The notes below the pieces were generated by a model. That model ran no database searches, was not told the origin of the DNA, and saw only the letters and a program-made list of their open reading frames with translations. The translations under genes were made by a program, and so were the position numbers. A DNA stretch of 16,958 nt from NCBI GenBank assembly GCA_964404215.1, contig CAYOJF010000109.1, positions 1 to 16,958 on the forward strand, read 5' to 3'. How positions within the stretch are numbered: the stretch's first letter is position 1; every line of letters begins with the position of its first letter. Positions 1 through 8,198 of this stretch are shown here, piece by piece. The stretch comes from Aureispira sp964404215. Lineage in GTDB: Bacteria; Bacteroidota; Bacteroidia; Chitinophagales; Saprospiraceae.

Positions 1-42
1 TCATTTTCGCCCAAATCGTTGATTTTGAAGAACTTAATTCTT

Positions 43-60
43 AAACATGCTCTTAGAAGT
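43..60 (+). repeat. Partial copy of a GAGCATG-type terminal repeat
   Basis: The bases AACATGCTCT followed by a degenerate AAGT match the repeat ends seen at 7951-7968 and, inverted, at 8119-8135. It lies just beyond the desaturase terminator. It could be the end of a mobile element extending out of the window, a small MITE remnant, or a chance match. Only about 14 bases are shared, so the call is weak. Confidence 0.25.
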
Positions 61-94
61 TGTTCTATAAAAATACTAAAAACATTTTGCTTCC

Positions 95-132
95 AAAAAA
101 AAGACTTACTCATCTAGTAATGAGTAAGTCTT
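95..132 (-). terminator. Intrinsic terminator of the desaturase gene
   Basis: A perfect 12-bp stem pairs 101-112 (AAGACTTACTCA) with 121-132 around an 8-base loop. On the minus strand the stem is followed directly by a run of T (complement of the A run at 95-100, which continues into the stem). It begins about 30 bases after the desaturase stop codon, so it should end that transcript. Confidence 0.85.
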
Positions 133-161
133 ATATTATATTTTTCTCTAAACAGAATTAC

Positions 162-1238
162 TTATGCTTGAGCAATATAGTGTTGTAGGCGTTCTTTAGA
201 GAAGCGTTTCGTTCTCCTCTTCATAATTTCGATTGCTTCCGCTTCGTCTTTGAACGTATCTCCATTGATATTAACCAAATATTTAGTCAGTGTTTGATAA
301 CGTTTGAACATCAATAATAAAAACACCAACTGAAAATCTAATCCTTCAAAAATAAGCGACTGATTTTTAGCATATTTATCAATGTTTGCCTGAAAATCTA
401 CTGGCATATCTGTCCAGTGCATATTAGGTACTAAGTGGTGTCCAATATGATATCCATCATTAAAACACTTTTGATTGTAGCCCGAATTGATACACGTAAT
501 ACTACTTTTGTAGTCATTATCTGGCTCATCTGGGTCCACAAAAGCATGCTGTCCCCAATTGCCTGACATCATTGCTAAACGAATAATAATCAATGGTAAA
601 ATAAAGACTACAACCGTCGCTTTCAGACTAACAACATAGGCCATAGCGGCTAAAAAAACATAATAGCTATACTCTACCATACCCGCTTTTCGTGCAATAG
701 CATTTCTTTTTTTGCCCAAAAAGTACTGTGCCAACTCAATGACACCAATGAATAAAAAACGAAGGTAATAGTGCATAAATCCAAAGAAACTATCTCTCTG
801 AAAAGGCATTGTAGAACTTTTGTCTTCAGGCATATTCCCTTCAGCATGGTGCATCCCCATATGATGAATAAAATACAAATCTGGAGACTGTCCCATAAAA
901 GGCCCTAGAATCCAAGGAATATATTTATTCCAGTTGTTATAATCTCTTTTGAAAAAAGGGCGGTGACTCGTATTGTGCAACATCAAAGTGTAAGGTCCCA
1001 AAAAGATACCGATACACAAAATTAGATGTACAACTGCCCCCACTGTCCACCAAGTACCTTGTAGTAATGGAGTATACAATAAAATAGCAGAAGGAATAAG
1101 TAAGAGGGTGATTTTGATGGCGAGATATACAAAAGGTAAATCTCTTTCATCACGGATCATCTTTAAGAAACGCTCATCTGTACTCGTCAATGCACGTTTT
1201 TCAAAAATAGGATCTGTGATTTTTGGCAATGCTCTCAT
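162..1238 (-). CDS. Membrane fatty acid desaturase family protein
   Basis: This 358-residue integral membrane protein belongs to the di-iron fatty acid desaturase/hydroxylase superfamily. The three histidine boxes are visible: H88-NTS-H92, H125-H-MGM-H130-H131, and H264-IG-H267-H268, plus an extra conserved-looking H231 in GNWGQH. Hydrophobic segments lie at about 37-58, 64-86, 158-173 and 192-223, so the boxes face the cytoplasm as in the family. The expected role is to introduce a double bond (or hydroxyl) into membrane acyl chains, tuning fluidity; substrate and regiochemistry cannot be read from sequence. ATG at 1236-1238 is the natural start. It is separated by 163 bases from murF-alr upstream, carries its own possible -7 element at 1371-1378 and ends at a strong terminator, so it is probably a single-gene unit. 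A carotenoid or other lipid desaturase/hydroxylase cannot be excluded. Confidence 0.85.
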   Translation of the reverse strand: MRALPKITDPIFEKRALTSTDERFLKMIRDERDLPFVYLAIKITLLLIPSAILLYTPLLQGTWWTVGAVVHLILCIGIFLGPYTLMLHNTSHRPFFKRDYNNWNKYIPWILGPFMGQSPDLYFIHHMGMHHAEGNMPEDKSSTMPFQRDSFFGFMHYYLRFLFIGVIELAQYFLGKKRNAIARKAGMVEYSYYVFLAAMAYVVSLKATVVVFILPLIIIRLAMMSGNWGQHAFVDPDEPDNDYKSSITCINSGYNQKCFNDGYHIGHHLVPNMHWTDMPVDFQANIDKYAKNQSLIFEGLDFQLVFLLLMFKRYQTLTKYLVNINGDTFKDEAEAIEIMKRRTKRFSKERLQHYIAQA

Positions 1239-1370
1239 TGATTGATTTTTTAATCCAAAAATATTATTTTTTGCTGCCTATTCGATGAAGTTATTTAAAA
1301 AGTCCGTTTGTGATAAAATGAAGCGTCTTTTTAAACAACTTCTATTTGGTGAGTTGAATATTCAGTGGTG

Positions 1371-1378
1371 CAAAGATA
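1371..1378 (-). promoter_or_regulatory. Possible -7 element for the desaturase gene
   Basis: Read on the minus strand this is TATCTTTG, a full match to the Bacteroidota -7 consensus TAnnTTTG. No clear TTTG -33 box lies 19-21 bases upstream (that position falls at the end of murF-alr). If used, the 5' untranslated region of the desaturase mRNA would be about 125 bases. Confidence 0.35.
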
Positions 1379-1401
1379 CGAATTTATCAAAAAGATGCCT
1401 A

Positions 1402-3831
1402 TCAATCTTCATAAAAGACACGAGGAACTCTGTCATTTATATTCGTTAGTACTTCATAGGCGATGGTATTCATAGTATCAGCCAATTGATGCACCCGTTC
1501 TTTATCATCAAAAACTATCACTGTATCGCCTACCTTCGCTGTCGGAATAGCAGAAACATCCACAAAGCACATATCCATGCAGATATTTCCTATTGTGGGA
1601 GCTAACTGCCCATTAATTTTCATTGCAAAATTCCCATTGCCTGCCGCTCGTAACAATCCATCAGCATAACCAATTGCCAATACTGCAATTCGACTATCTT
1701 TTTTAATTTCTCCTTGTCGACCATACCCAATTGTTTGTCCTTTAGTAGCTGTTTTTATCTGCAAAATAGTAGTTTTCAGCTTCGCAACCGATTGCAAATC
1801 TAAAGTCAAATCTCTCGAAACACCATACAGTCCTATTCCGAGACGTACCATATCCATTTGGTGATTATTGTAATGAATGATTCCAGCAGAATTCAGAATA
1901 TGTAAAATCGGAGTAATAGATAAACGCTCTTTGATTTGGTGAGCCAACTGTTCAAATTCCTGAATTTGAAGATAAGTGTACGCTCCATGTTTCGCTTCAT
2001 CTGCTGCCGCCAAATGAGCAAATATACTTTCTATCTGAATACATTGCAATACACTTAAGGCTTCAATTAGTTTAGGTACTTGTTCTGCCACAAAACCCAA
2101 CCGTCCCATTCCTGTATCCAGCTCAATATGAACAGGATAGTTAGTATTGGAATTGGACTGCAAATAGGACTCAAATGCCATTAATATCTCAAACCCATAC
2201 AGAACAGGCTGCAATTGATACTGACACAATAGTTCGAATTCAATAGGTGCTGTGTTCATGACTACAATGGGGATACTAATCCCTCTTTTGCGTAAAGCGA
2301 CTCCTTCGTCAACATAGGCTACCCCCAAATAATCAACATGGTGATATTGTAATAGTTGGGCTACTTCTACACTACCACTACCATAAGCAGAAGCTTTTAC
2401 CATAGCCATCAATTTTGTGTTCGGTTGGAGCTTTCTTTTGTAGGCATACAAATTATTCTCTAATGCCGTCAAACTGATTTCAAGCATGGTGCTATGAACT
2501 CGTTTTTTCAGTTGTTGAGCTACTCGTTCAAATTCAAATTGGCGAGCCCCTTTTAGTAAAATTGTTTCTTGACTAAAAGTAATGTCTTCGAGATTAATTG
2601 CCTCTAAAAAAGTATCCGTATCCGTATAAAAGTAAGTTTCCGCAATCGTACTAAAAAGCCATTTTTGACGAATAAGTTCTTCTCCTACACCAATGATTCG
2701 CTGCACACCATGCTGCTGTAATAACGCCGCAATATCAACGTACAAGTTATATTGATTAGACTCCACTATATCCGATAAAATGACCGTTTTTGTGTAGTTT
2801 GTATGTTTTTTGTGTTTTTGAGTCAAAAAGTCCATTGCAATCTTGACTCCCTCAAAATCATTATTATAACTATCGTCAATAATGTGACATTGATTGATCC
2901 CCTCTTTAAGTTCCAACCGCATCGGCACATCTTTTAGATATTGCAATTGTGCTTGAATCTGCTGAGGAGTTGCTCCTAAATATAATCCTGCTATTATCGC
3001 ATGAATACAGTTCTCAATAGCTGCTTGATTAGAGAATGGAACTACTAATAAAAATTCATAAAAAACAGGATGAGTAAAATTAATCTCCGTCGTACCGTTA
3101 TCTAGTTTTACAATTTTGATCGGTATATCAGCTGCTTTATCTACCCCCCAAGCTATAGCCCGTGACTCTAATCCTCTTGCTACAATTTCATCTCGTATTT
3201 TTTCATGTTCGTACCGATAAATAAGGCATTTACAATTCTTAAACAAGACTAATTTTTCGTGTATTTTCTGTGTTTGTCGACCAAAACCTGCTGCGTGAGC
3301 CTTCCCAATATTACTGAATATACCGATAGTAGGTTGAAGGATAGATTCTAGTTTAGTCATTTCATTAACTTGAGAGATCCCTGCCTCAAAAATTGCTAAA
3401 TCATGATTAGATTTCATTCCTAAAACAGATAAAGGCACCCCTAATTGTGAGTTATAACTCTTGGGACTTTTAATAATATTAAATTGCCCCTGCAATAATT
3501 GAAAAAGCCATTCTTTAATCGTTGTTTTACCATTACTCCCAGTGATGGCGATGGTAGGAATATCAAATTGTTGGCGATGAAATGCGGCCCAAGATTGTAG
3601 TGTCTGTTGCACATTGGGTGTATACACAATTTGAACCGATTTATATTTTTTGGTTAGAGGAGTGCTCAACACAAAATACCTCACCCCTTTGGCATACAAG
3701 TCCTCCACAAAAGCATGCCCATCAACTTTATTTCCTTGCAAAGCAAAAAAAATGGTCTGTTCAGGAAAGAGAAGCTTTCGGCTATCTATCAATGCTATTT
3801 TATCTTTCCAAAATTCTGCTGTAAAATCCAT
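1402..3831 (-). CDS. murF-alr: Bifunctional MurF ligase / alanine racemase fusion
   Basis: This 809-residue cytoplasmic fusion supplies and uses D-alanine for peptidoglycan. Residues 1 to about 445 are MurF (UDP-MurNAc-tripeptide:D-Ala-D-Ala ligase): an N-terminal substrate domain with the DSR motif (16-18), an ATP loop G98-SNGK102-TT, and the DDSYNN motif at 319-324. Residues about 447-809 are a PLP fold-type III alanine racemase: Schiff-base lysine K479 in MVKASAYGSG, H606, DTGMGRLGF at 572-580, R663 (pyridine-nitrogen partner), catalytic tyrosine Y703 from the second subunit in GYGR, CMDM at 751-754 and RVPR at 801-804. Both active sites look intact. Fused murF-alr genes are common in Bacteroidota, and the length fits. 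The start is 6 bases after the stop of the sensor kinase gene, so the two are very probably co-transcribed. The PLP motif differs from the textbook KADAYGHG, but as far as I recall this is usual for the fused enzymes. Confidence 0.95.
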   Translation of the reverse strand: MDFTAEFWKDKIALIDSRKLLFPEQTIFFALQGNKVDGHAFVEDLYAKGVRYFVLSTPLTKKYKSVQIVYTPNVQQTLQSWAAFHRQQFDIPTIAITGSNGKTTIKEWLFQLLQGQFNIIKSPKSYNSQLGVPLSVLGMKSNHDLAIFEAGISQVNEMTKLESILQPTIGIFSNIGKAHAAGFGRQTQKIHEKLVLFKNCKCLIYRYEHEKIRDEIVARGLESRAIAWGVDKAADIPIKIVKLDNGTTEINFTHPVFYEFLLVVPFSNQAAIENCIHAIIAGLYLGATPQQIQAQLQYLKDVPMRLELKEGINQCHIIDDSYNNDFEGVKIAMDFLTQKHKKHTNYTKTVILSDIVESNQYNLYVDIAALLQQHGVQRIIGVGEELIRQKWLFSTIAETYFYTDTDTFLEAINLEDITFSQETILLKGARQFEFERVAQQLKKRVHSTMLEISLTALENNLYAYKRKLQPNTKLMAMVKASAYGSGSVEVAQLLQYHHVDYLGVAYVDEGVALRKRGISIPIVVMNTAPIEFELLCQYQLQPVLYGFEILMAFESYLQSNSNTNYPVHIELDTGMGRLGFVAEQVPKLIEALSVLQCIQIESIFAHLAAADEAKHGAYTYLQIQEFEQLAHQIKERLSITPILHILNSAGIIHYNNHQMDMVRLGIGLYGVSRDLTLDLQSVAKLKTTILQIKTATKGQTIGYGRQGEIKKDSRIAVLAIGYADGLLRAAGNGNFAMKINGQLAPTIGNICMDMCFVDVSAIPTAKVGDTVIVFDDKERVHQLADTMNTIAYEVLTNINDRVPRVFYED

Positions 3832-3837
3832 GTCTAT

Positions 3838-5811
3838 CTAAGCCTTATATTTAATGGGCAATAAAATTTCGACTGCAGTACCCATAGCAATAGAGTCCTC
3901 ATCTTCTAAATCTATGACTTTAATCAGTGGATGATTGGACTTTTGTTTCATCGTTAGGTAAGCTAATCGTTGTTCTGTAATTTTGATACCAAGGGATTCA
4001 TGCTTTTTGTCTGACTTAAATTTAGCCGCTGCTGCCCTACCAATACCATTGTCTTGTACAATACATTTTACAAAGTCTTGATTATAATCCTCAAAAATCA
4101 CTAACAACTTCCCCTTTTCTTTCTTGCGAAGCAATCCATGAATAATCGCATTTTCGATAAACGGCTGAATGACCAAAGGAGGAATCATCACAAAATGAGC
4201 ATCTTCTATTTGGGTTACATTTACTTCAAAATCAAATGCTTCCTTAAACCGTCGTTGCTCGAGTTCTATATAATTATCTAGAAAATCAATCTCTTGTTGC
4301 ATAGGAATGTAGGTTTCTCTTGTATTCTGCAAAATACGCCGTACCAAACGAGAAAATTTAGCCAAATAAATGCTGGCGGCACTATTGTCACCAATCGCAA
4401 TCAAACTCTGAATTGAGTTCAGCGAATTGAACATAAAATGAGGATTCATTTGTGAACGCAAAGCTCGCTGTTCTAGCTCTGTTTCTCGAATCTGAGATTT
4501 CAATCCATTTTGCCGAAGAATCAAAAAACCAATGATCAAGGCTAGCCCTAAACCGATCCCTAATGCCAAAATCACATAAAAATTTTGATTATTACGCAAC
4601 TCCTGTATATTGATTTCTTTATTTCTCAATTCTATTTCTAGTGCTTGGTTTTTTGTCTTTTCTTCCAGTTCCTTTTTCTCTTTCTTCAACACTTTTGCAT
4701 TATGTTTTGTCTGTATTTCGGCTATAGCACGACTCTTGTCTCTGTCTAGTATCGAATCTTTCACTACCGTATACTTGCGATAATACATCAAAGCTTCTTC
4801 ATATTTCCCACTGCTGTTATAAGTCGATGATAGCTCTTTATACAAATTTTGCAAAGGAGTTTTCGCACCAATATTATTGACTATTTTCAATGCTTTTTCT
4901 AATAAAACAATTGCTTTTTGGGGTTCGTTCTGTTGCTGTTTCACTTTTGACTGTCCTTCCAATGCTCTTGCTTCGCCCAATTGATCTTTTAGTTTTTTAT
5001 ACTGCTTCAGTGCAGTATAATAGGCATTATCGGCTTTATCCCAATCCAAATTAGCGTAGGCAATCTCTCCCAATAAAAAATCGCCGTAAGCTATCATCCT
5101 TTTTTGTCCTTTTTTCTTAGCTACTCCAATGGCTTCACCTACTATTTCGGCAGCCTTATCTATGGAAGATTGTTGCAAATAGGCTACTCCAAGATCTAAA
5201 GAAAGACTAGGATTGGAAGTTCTCGTTTTTATACGCTTTGCCCGCTCCAAAAAATAAAAAGCTTGTTCTGTTTCATATAAAATCAAATAAGCCTTTCCGA
5301 CCATTTGATAGGCCTGTTTTTGCAAAATACCATCTACTTCTTTTTCCGCTAATTTTACCGCCTGAAGCAAATACTTAATGGCCAATTGGCTATGTCCTTT
5401 AAGAGCATAAACCCACCCCAAATTACTATATGCTATTACCAAAGCCGTATTATCTGAAGAAACAGTCGCTAACTCCATTGCCTTGACACTTGCCTCAATA
5501 CTCTCCTCATAATCACCCAAAGCAATGGCTATCTTTGCTTTATCTGACCAAATCAAACTAGCAATTGGTTTAGCTGCTAGTGCTCTATTTTCTACCATGA
5601 ATTGCATAGCAGATTCATTTCTTCGGTTGGCCCGTCCTATATCTCGCTCATAATAATAAGCTGCTAGTTGGTGCCATGCCTCCAATCTTTCGATAGAGGT
5701 TCCCTCTTTGGATTGAGTCTCTAGGGCTGTTATCGTCTTCGTCTGTGCTGTGATTGTATTTAGATTCCCCCAACCTAACAACATCGCCATAAAAAATAGA
5801 ATGTATCTCAT
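3838..5811 (-). CDS. TPR-containing LytS/YpdA-type sensor histidine kinase
   Basis: This is a 657-residue membrane sensor kinase. A signal peptide (1 to about 22) is followed by a periplasmic region of TPR-like helical pairs (about 40-350), a charged coiled coil (about 357-408) and one membrane span (about 411-432). The cytoplasmic part has the His_kinase (PF06580) core: RSQMNPHFMFNSLNSI with phosphoacceptor H458, then a HATPase domain with N-box QPFIENAIIHG (E553, N554), G1 box DNGIGR (587-592) and a G2-like SLGI (606-609). This architecture is common in Bacteroidota, where it usually pairs with a LytTR response regulator. No such regulator gene is in this window, so the kinase is an orphan here. 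Its ATG overlaps the stop of the upstream membrane protein gene (ATGA), and murF-alr follows 6 bases after its stop, suggesting an envelope-linked role (inference). Confidence 0.9.
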   Translation of the reverse strand: MRYILFFMAMLLGWGNLNTITAQTKTITALETQSKEGTSIERLEAWHQLAAYYYERDIGRANRRNESAMQFMVENRALAAKPIASLIWSDKAKIAIALGDYEESIEASVKAMELATVSSDNTALVIAYSNLGWVYALKGHSQLAIKYLLQAVKLAEKEVDGILQKQAYQMVGKAYLILYETEQAFYFLERAKRIKTRTSNPSLSLDLGVAYLQQSSIDKAAEIVGEAIGVAKKKGQKRMIAYGDFLLGEIAYANLDWDKADNAYYTALKQYKKLKDQLGEARALEGQSKVKQQQNEPQKAIVLLEKALKIVNNIGAKTPLQNLYKELSSTYNSSGKYEEALMYYRKYTVVKDSILDRDKSRAIAEIQTKHNAKVLKKEKKELEEKTKNQALEIELRNKEINIQELRNNQNFYVILALGIGLGLALIIGFLILRQNGLKSQIRETELEQRALRSQMNPHFMFNSLNSIQSLIAIGDNSAASIYLAKFSRLVRRILQNTRETYIPMQQEIDFLDNYIELEQRRFKEAFDFEVNVTQIEDAHFVMIPPLVIQPFIENAIIHGLLRKKEKGKLLVIFEDYNQDFVKCIVQDNGIGRAAAAKFKSDKKHESLGIKITEQRLAYLTMKQKSNHPLIKVIDLEDEDSIAMGTAVEILLPIKYKA

Positions 5812-6332
5812 AATTCTGCTTCAATTACTCGTTTCTGTATCAATTGACTATTATTGAAGAACATAAAACAAATGTTACTCGATATCAAGGCAATGATTTT
5901 GGTGTAATAAGTTAGATTAAGAGCATCTATGTAAGAGGGATAAGCATTAAAAATGCTCTTTTCAACTTTTCCCATCAAAAAATACCAAACGATAGAGACT
6001 AATAATAGATAAACAGCTATCGCAAATATGTATAACAGTAGATTTGGAAACCGAGCAATAAAAACACTCCACAAAGCTGCTCCCCAAGTATACTCACGGA
6101 TCTGTTGCCCCCAAATTTGATAAATCATATATATAATATAAAATGGCAAAGTCACATACAACTGTAAGGAAACTAGCTGGGCAAATTGAGCCGTTGCTAA
6201 TCCGTAATTGAAAAAATACTGATAACTAATCAGTAATAAAATAAGATTACCTATTAACAGTATTACATCCGAAACACTTAAGTAATACCAACGGTGTTCT
6301 TTTGTTATTTTAACTTCGTCTAAGACTTCCAT
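5808..6332 (-). CDS. Small multi-span membrane protein, function unknown
   Basis: I do not recognise this family. From ATG at 6330-6332 the product is 174 residues with four likely membrane spans at about 22-42, 54-73, 96-119 and 144-160, separated by short loops, and a charged cytoplasmic-looking N-terminus (MEVLDEVKITKEHRW). The reading frame stays open up to a TTG at 6378-6380, which would add 16 residues; I prefer the ATG because TTG starts are rare in this phylum and the extension has no distinctive features. Its stop overlaps the kinase start by 4 bases, a typical sign of translational coupling, so it may act with the kinase as an accessory membrane partner (inference). A small hairpin at 6390-6407 lies just upstream. 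Confidence 0.7.
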   Translation of the reverse strand: MEVLDEVKITKEHRWYYLSVSDVILLIGNLILLLISYQYFFNYGLATAQFAQLVSLQLYVTLPFYIIYMIYQIWGQQIREYTWGAALWSVFIARFPNLLLYIFAIAVYLLLVSIVWYFLMGKVEKSIFNAYPSYIDALNLTYYTKIIALISSNICFMFFNNSQLIQKRVIEAEL

Positions 6333-6389
6333 CTGTTTTGAGTATGCTAAAAAATAGCTAGTTGACAAATCTAAAATCAAACCCTGTGA

Positions 6390-6407
6390 GGATAATGTTT
6401 ATTATCC
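6390..6407. other. Small perfect hairpin between two operon genes
   Basis: GGATAAT and ATTATCC form a 7-bp perfect stem around a 4-base loop in the gap between two minus-strand membrane protein genes. No T run follows on the minus strand, so it is not a convincing terminator. It could be an RNA-processing or attenuation hairpin, or chance in AT-rich DNA. Confidence 0.3.
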
Positions 6408-6426
6408 ATAATAACTCTTAGAGCAT

Positions 6427-6855
6427 TTAATGCTTCAAATTTTTAGAATAAAACCAGTACAAGAAAAAACTATCAAATAATAGCATGAATAGATCCCAAA
6501 AGATACCTATTGTTTGAAATAGTTCTAATAAGCTAGGGTTAATAAATTCTAAAAAAAACTGAAGCATGATACCCACTAAAAAACGATAAAAAAAGAGACC
6601 TTCTGTTTTACTCCAATAACTCGCTATACTATTCTTATATAAATGCTTTACAACTATTTTCAATATTATAATTGCCATCAATGGAGCAATAAATAATTGT
6701 TCAAAGGTGTTGGTGGTTTCTAAGTCTTCATACACCAATAATATGTAAGAAGTTCTTACAAAAATAGTAACAAAAAAATAAAAAAAATAAACTGTCCAGA
6801 AATCGTATTCAACAGGTCTTTTATTATGCTCTAAATCATCTAACAACTCATTCAT
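6427..6855 (-). CDS. Small multi-span membrane protein, function unknown
   Basis: This is an unrecognised 142-residue protein. It begins with an acidic/charged stretch (MNELLDDLEHNKRP) and then shows four hydrophobic segments at about 19-41, 52-70, 88-104 and 115-136, rich in Phe, Tyr and Leu, ending in a short basic tail. No catalytic motif is visible. Its ATG shares one base with the stop of the upstream secreted-protein gene (TAATG), so translation is likely coupled. It is followed after about 95 bases by another small membrane protein of similar topology. The two are not obviously homologous, but both could be membrane subunits of one assembly (inference). Confidence 0.7.
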   Translation of the reverse strand: MNELLDDLEHNKRPVEYDFWTVYFFYFFVTIFVRTSYILLVYEDLETTNTFEQLFIAPLMAIIILKIVVKHLYKNSIASYWSKTEGLFFYRFLVGIMLQFFLEFINPSLLELFQTIGIFWDLFMLLFDSFFLYWFYSKNLKH

Positions 6856-7898
6856 TACTCGCTTACTACTTGTCTAAAAAAACGTCCTGTAGAAGGTTCT
6901 AATATATAATGAATTTCAGTTTCATTTTCTTCCTTTTTCAATACCTCTATTCCCCTTTTGTCTGTCACTATTTTTTGCTGCTTTAGGGTATTTTCTGTAA
7001 CAATAGTATAATCTGCCGCTATAGCTGCCATTTGTTCTTCTTGGTAATAATTAGTTCCTCTATCCCACGCAATTTCCTTGCTAATAGGAATAGCATCTAG
7101 CACAACACCTTCGTAATTATAAATGACTAAAAAAGCGATGTCGTATTGATGCCAAGCATTGTCTACATCCAGTTGGATCAATAGCCCAACATAACTCTTC
7201 GTATGAATCAGTTTACAAATAGCCCGATAACTCTTCTCGGCGGAGTCATACTCCTGTGGCTTCATCTTCCAAAAATTGAGTGGGGCAATACTAGACATAC
7301 GTACCTGTTGCAGAATAAACCGATTCACAAGCATATAAGGCAAAAAACTATCAAAATCTGCCAAGCTCTTTTTATCCATTCCTCGTTTCCACCTAAATTT
7401 TGTTTTTTTGATGCTCTTTGGAATTCGCCATGGCAATCCTGCCTCTAGATCAAAGTAATTGAGCATTCCTTGAAATAATCTTATTTTATCAAAATCCAAA
7501 GCAACTTCCTTCCTTCCCTCTGGCTGATAAATCGCTTCTAATGCAAGAGAATAGTTTTTTTCTTTGTTTGCTTCGCTCCAATTTCCATCTAGTTGACTCC
7601 AATCTTGACTGTACTTGCCTTCAAAATAATTTTCAATTTTATTTCCTTTTTCTCCTAATTCCTGCAATACTATTCTGTTATCTAGCTCTAGCTGCCCTTC
7701 AAATCTGATATCCTTCCGATATTTATCATAAAAATACCTCCCAGTACATTGCTTCCCCTTTATACTCAATTCCATCGTAACTGAATATTGTCCATCTGCT
7801 TTTCCCTTGTAACAAACAACAAAAGAAGTATCCACCCAATCTTGAGCAATAATAAAATCACAACTGAGTAAAAATAATAAGCAGAAAAGTAATTTCAT
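6855..7898 (-). CDS. Secreted or lipid-anchored protein of unknown function
   Basis: This 347-residue protein has a clear export signal (MKLLFCLLFLLSCDFIIAQ). Cleavage after A18 would give a mature N-terminus starting QDW, the common Bacteroidota pattern. The LLSC at 10-13 could alternatively be a weak lipobox. Residues about 22-125 alternate Tyr, Gly and hydrophobics (GRYFYDKY, FEGQLEL, FEGKYSQ, LDGNWSE), which suggests a small antiparallel beta-sheet or lipocalin-like domain often found in secreted proteins. The remainder (about 140-347) is mixed alpha/beta with no motif I can name. It heads the tight minus-strand string leading to the kinase and murF-alr and overlaps the next gene by one base. 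A periplasmic sensing or envelope role is only an inference from position. Confidence 0.75.
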   Translation of the reverse strand: MKLLFCLLFLLSCDFIIAQDWVDTSFVVCYKGKADGQYSVTMELSIKGKQCTGRYFYDKYRKDIRFEGQLELDNRIVLQELGEKGNKIENYFEGKYSQDWSQLDGNWSEANKEKNYSLALEAIYQPEGRKEVALDFDKIRLFQGMLNYFDLEAGLPWRIPKSIKKTKFRWKRGMDKKSLADFDSFLPYMLVNRFILQQVRMSSIAPLNFWKMKPQEYDSAEKSYRAICKLIHTKSYVGLLIQLDVDNAWHQYDIAFLVIYNYEGVVLDAIPISKEIAWDRGTNYYQEEQMAAIAADYTIVTENTLKQQKIVTDKRGIEVLKKEENETEIHYILEPSTGRFFRQVVSE

Positions 7899-7950
7899 TT
7901 TTAGAAGGTATTTAAAATTCTATTTTTGAGTGATGAATGAATAGGCACTA

Positions 7951-8135
7951 AGAGCATGCTCTAAAAGTTAGAGGCCTAACAGATCGCTAATAAAATGAAA
8001 TAGAAATGAGGCTCATAGTCACTTTCGAAGTGAAATAGGTGATAAGTAGCGAAAAAAGAGATTTTATATTAAAAATTAAGATAATTTTAAATGAAGTTAT
8101 TGTTCTATACTGAGAGCGACTTTAGAGCATGTTCA
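7951..8135. repeat. MITE-like segment with imperfect terminal inverted repeats
   Basis: The left end GAGCATGCTCTAAAAGT (7952-7968) matches the reverse complement of the right end (8119-8135, TGAACATGCTCTAAAGT) with about one mismatch and one gap, giving a 185-base AT-rich unit without coding capacity. A related end sequence is found at 43-60. This looks like a decayed non-autonomous transposable element. Alternatively, the 12-base perfect palindrome AGAGCATGCTCT at 7951-7962, about 50 bases upstream of the minus-strand gene start, could be an operator. Confidence 0.4.
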
Positions 8136-8198
8136 AAATTGCTGCCATCAATTTACACCTTCACTTGAGTATTTTGAAGTTTTGTCCTTCACTAAAGT

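Noticed and set aside
2380..2410. Alanine racemase PLP motif KASAYGSG read as a defect of the usual KADAYGHG
   Set aside because: The Schiff-base lysine, the tyrosine and the arginine partners are intact, and Bacteroidota MurF-Alr fusions commonly vary at these positions.
3441..3824. Several open frames antisense to and overlapping the 5' part of murF-alr
   Set aside because: They lie inside a well-supported coding region, have no recognisable domains and have compositions expected from shadow frames.
6418..6425. TTAGAGCA resembling the terminal-repeat motif
   Set aside because: Only about 10 bases agree and there is no partner in inverted orientation nearby.
7203..7448. Plus-strand open frame of 81 codons opposite the secreted-protein gene
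   Set aside because: It is antisense to a gene with a clear signal peptide and a coupled downstream start; it has no promoter or motif of its own.
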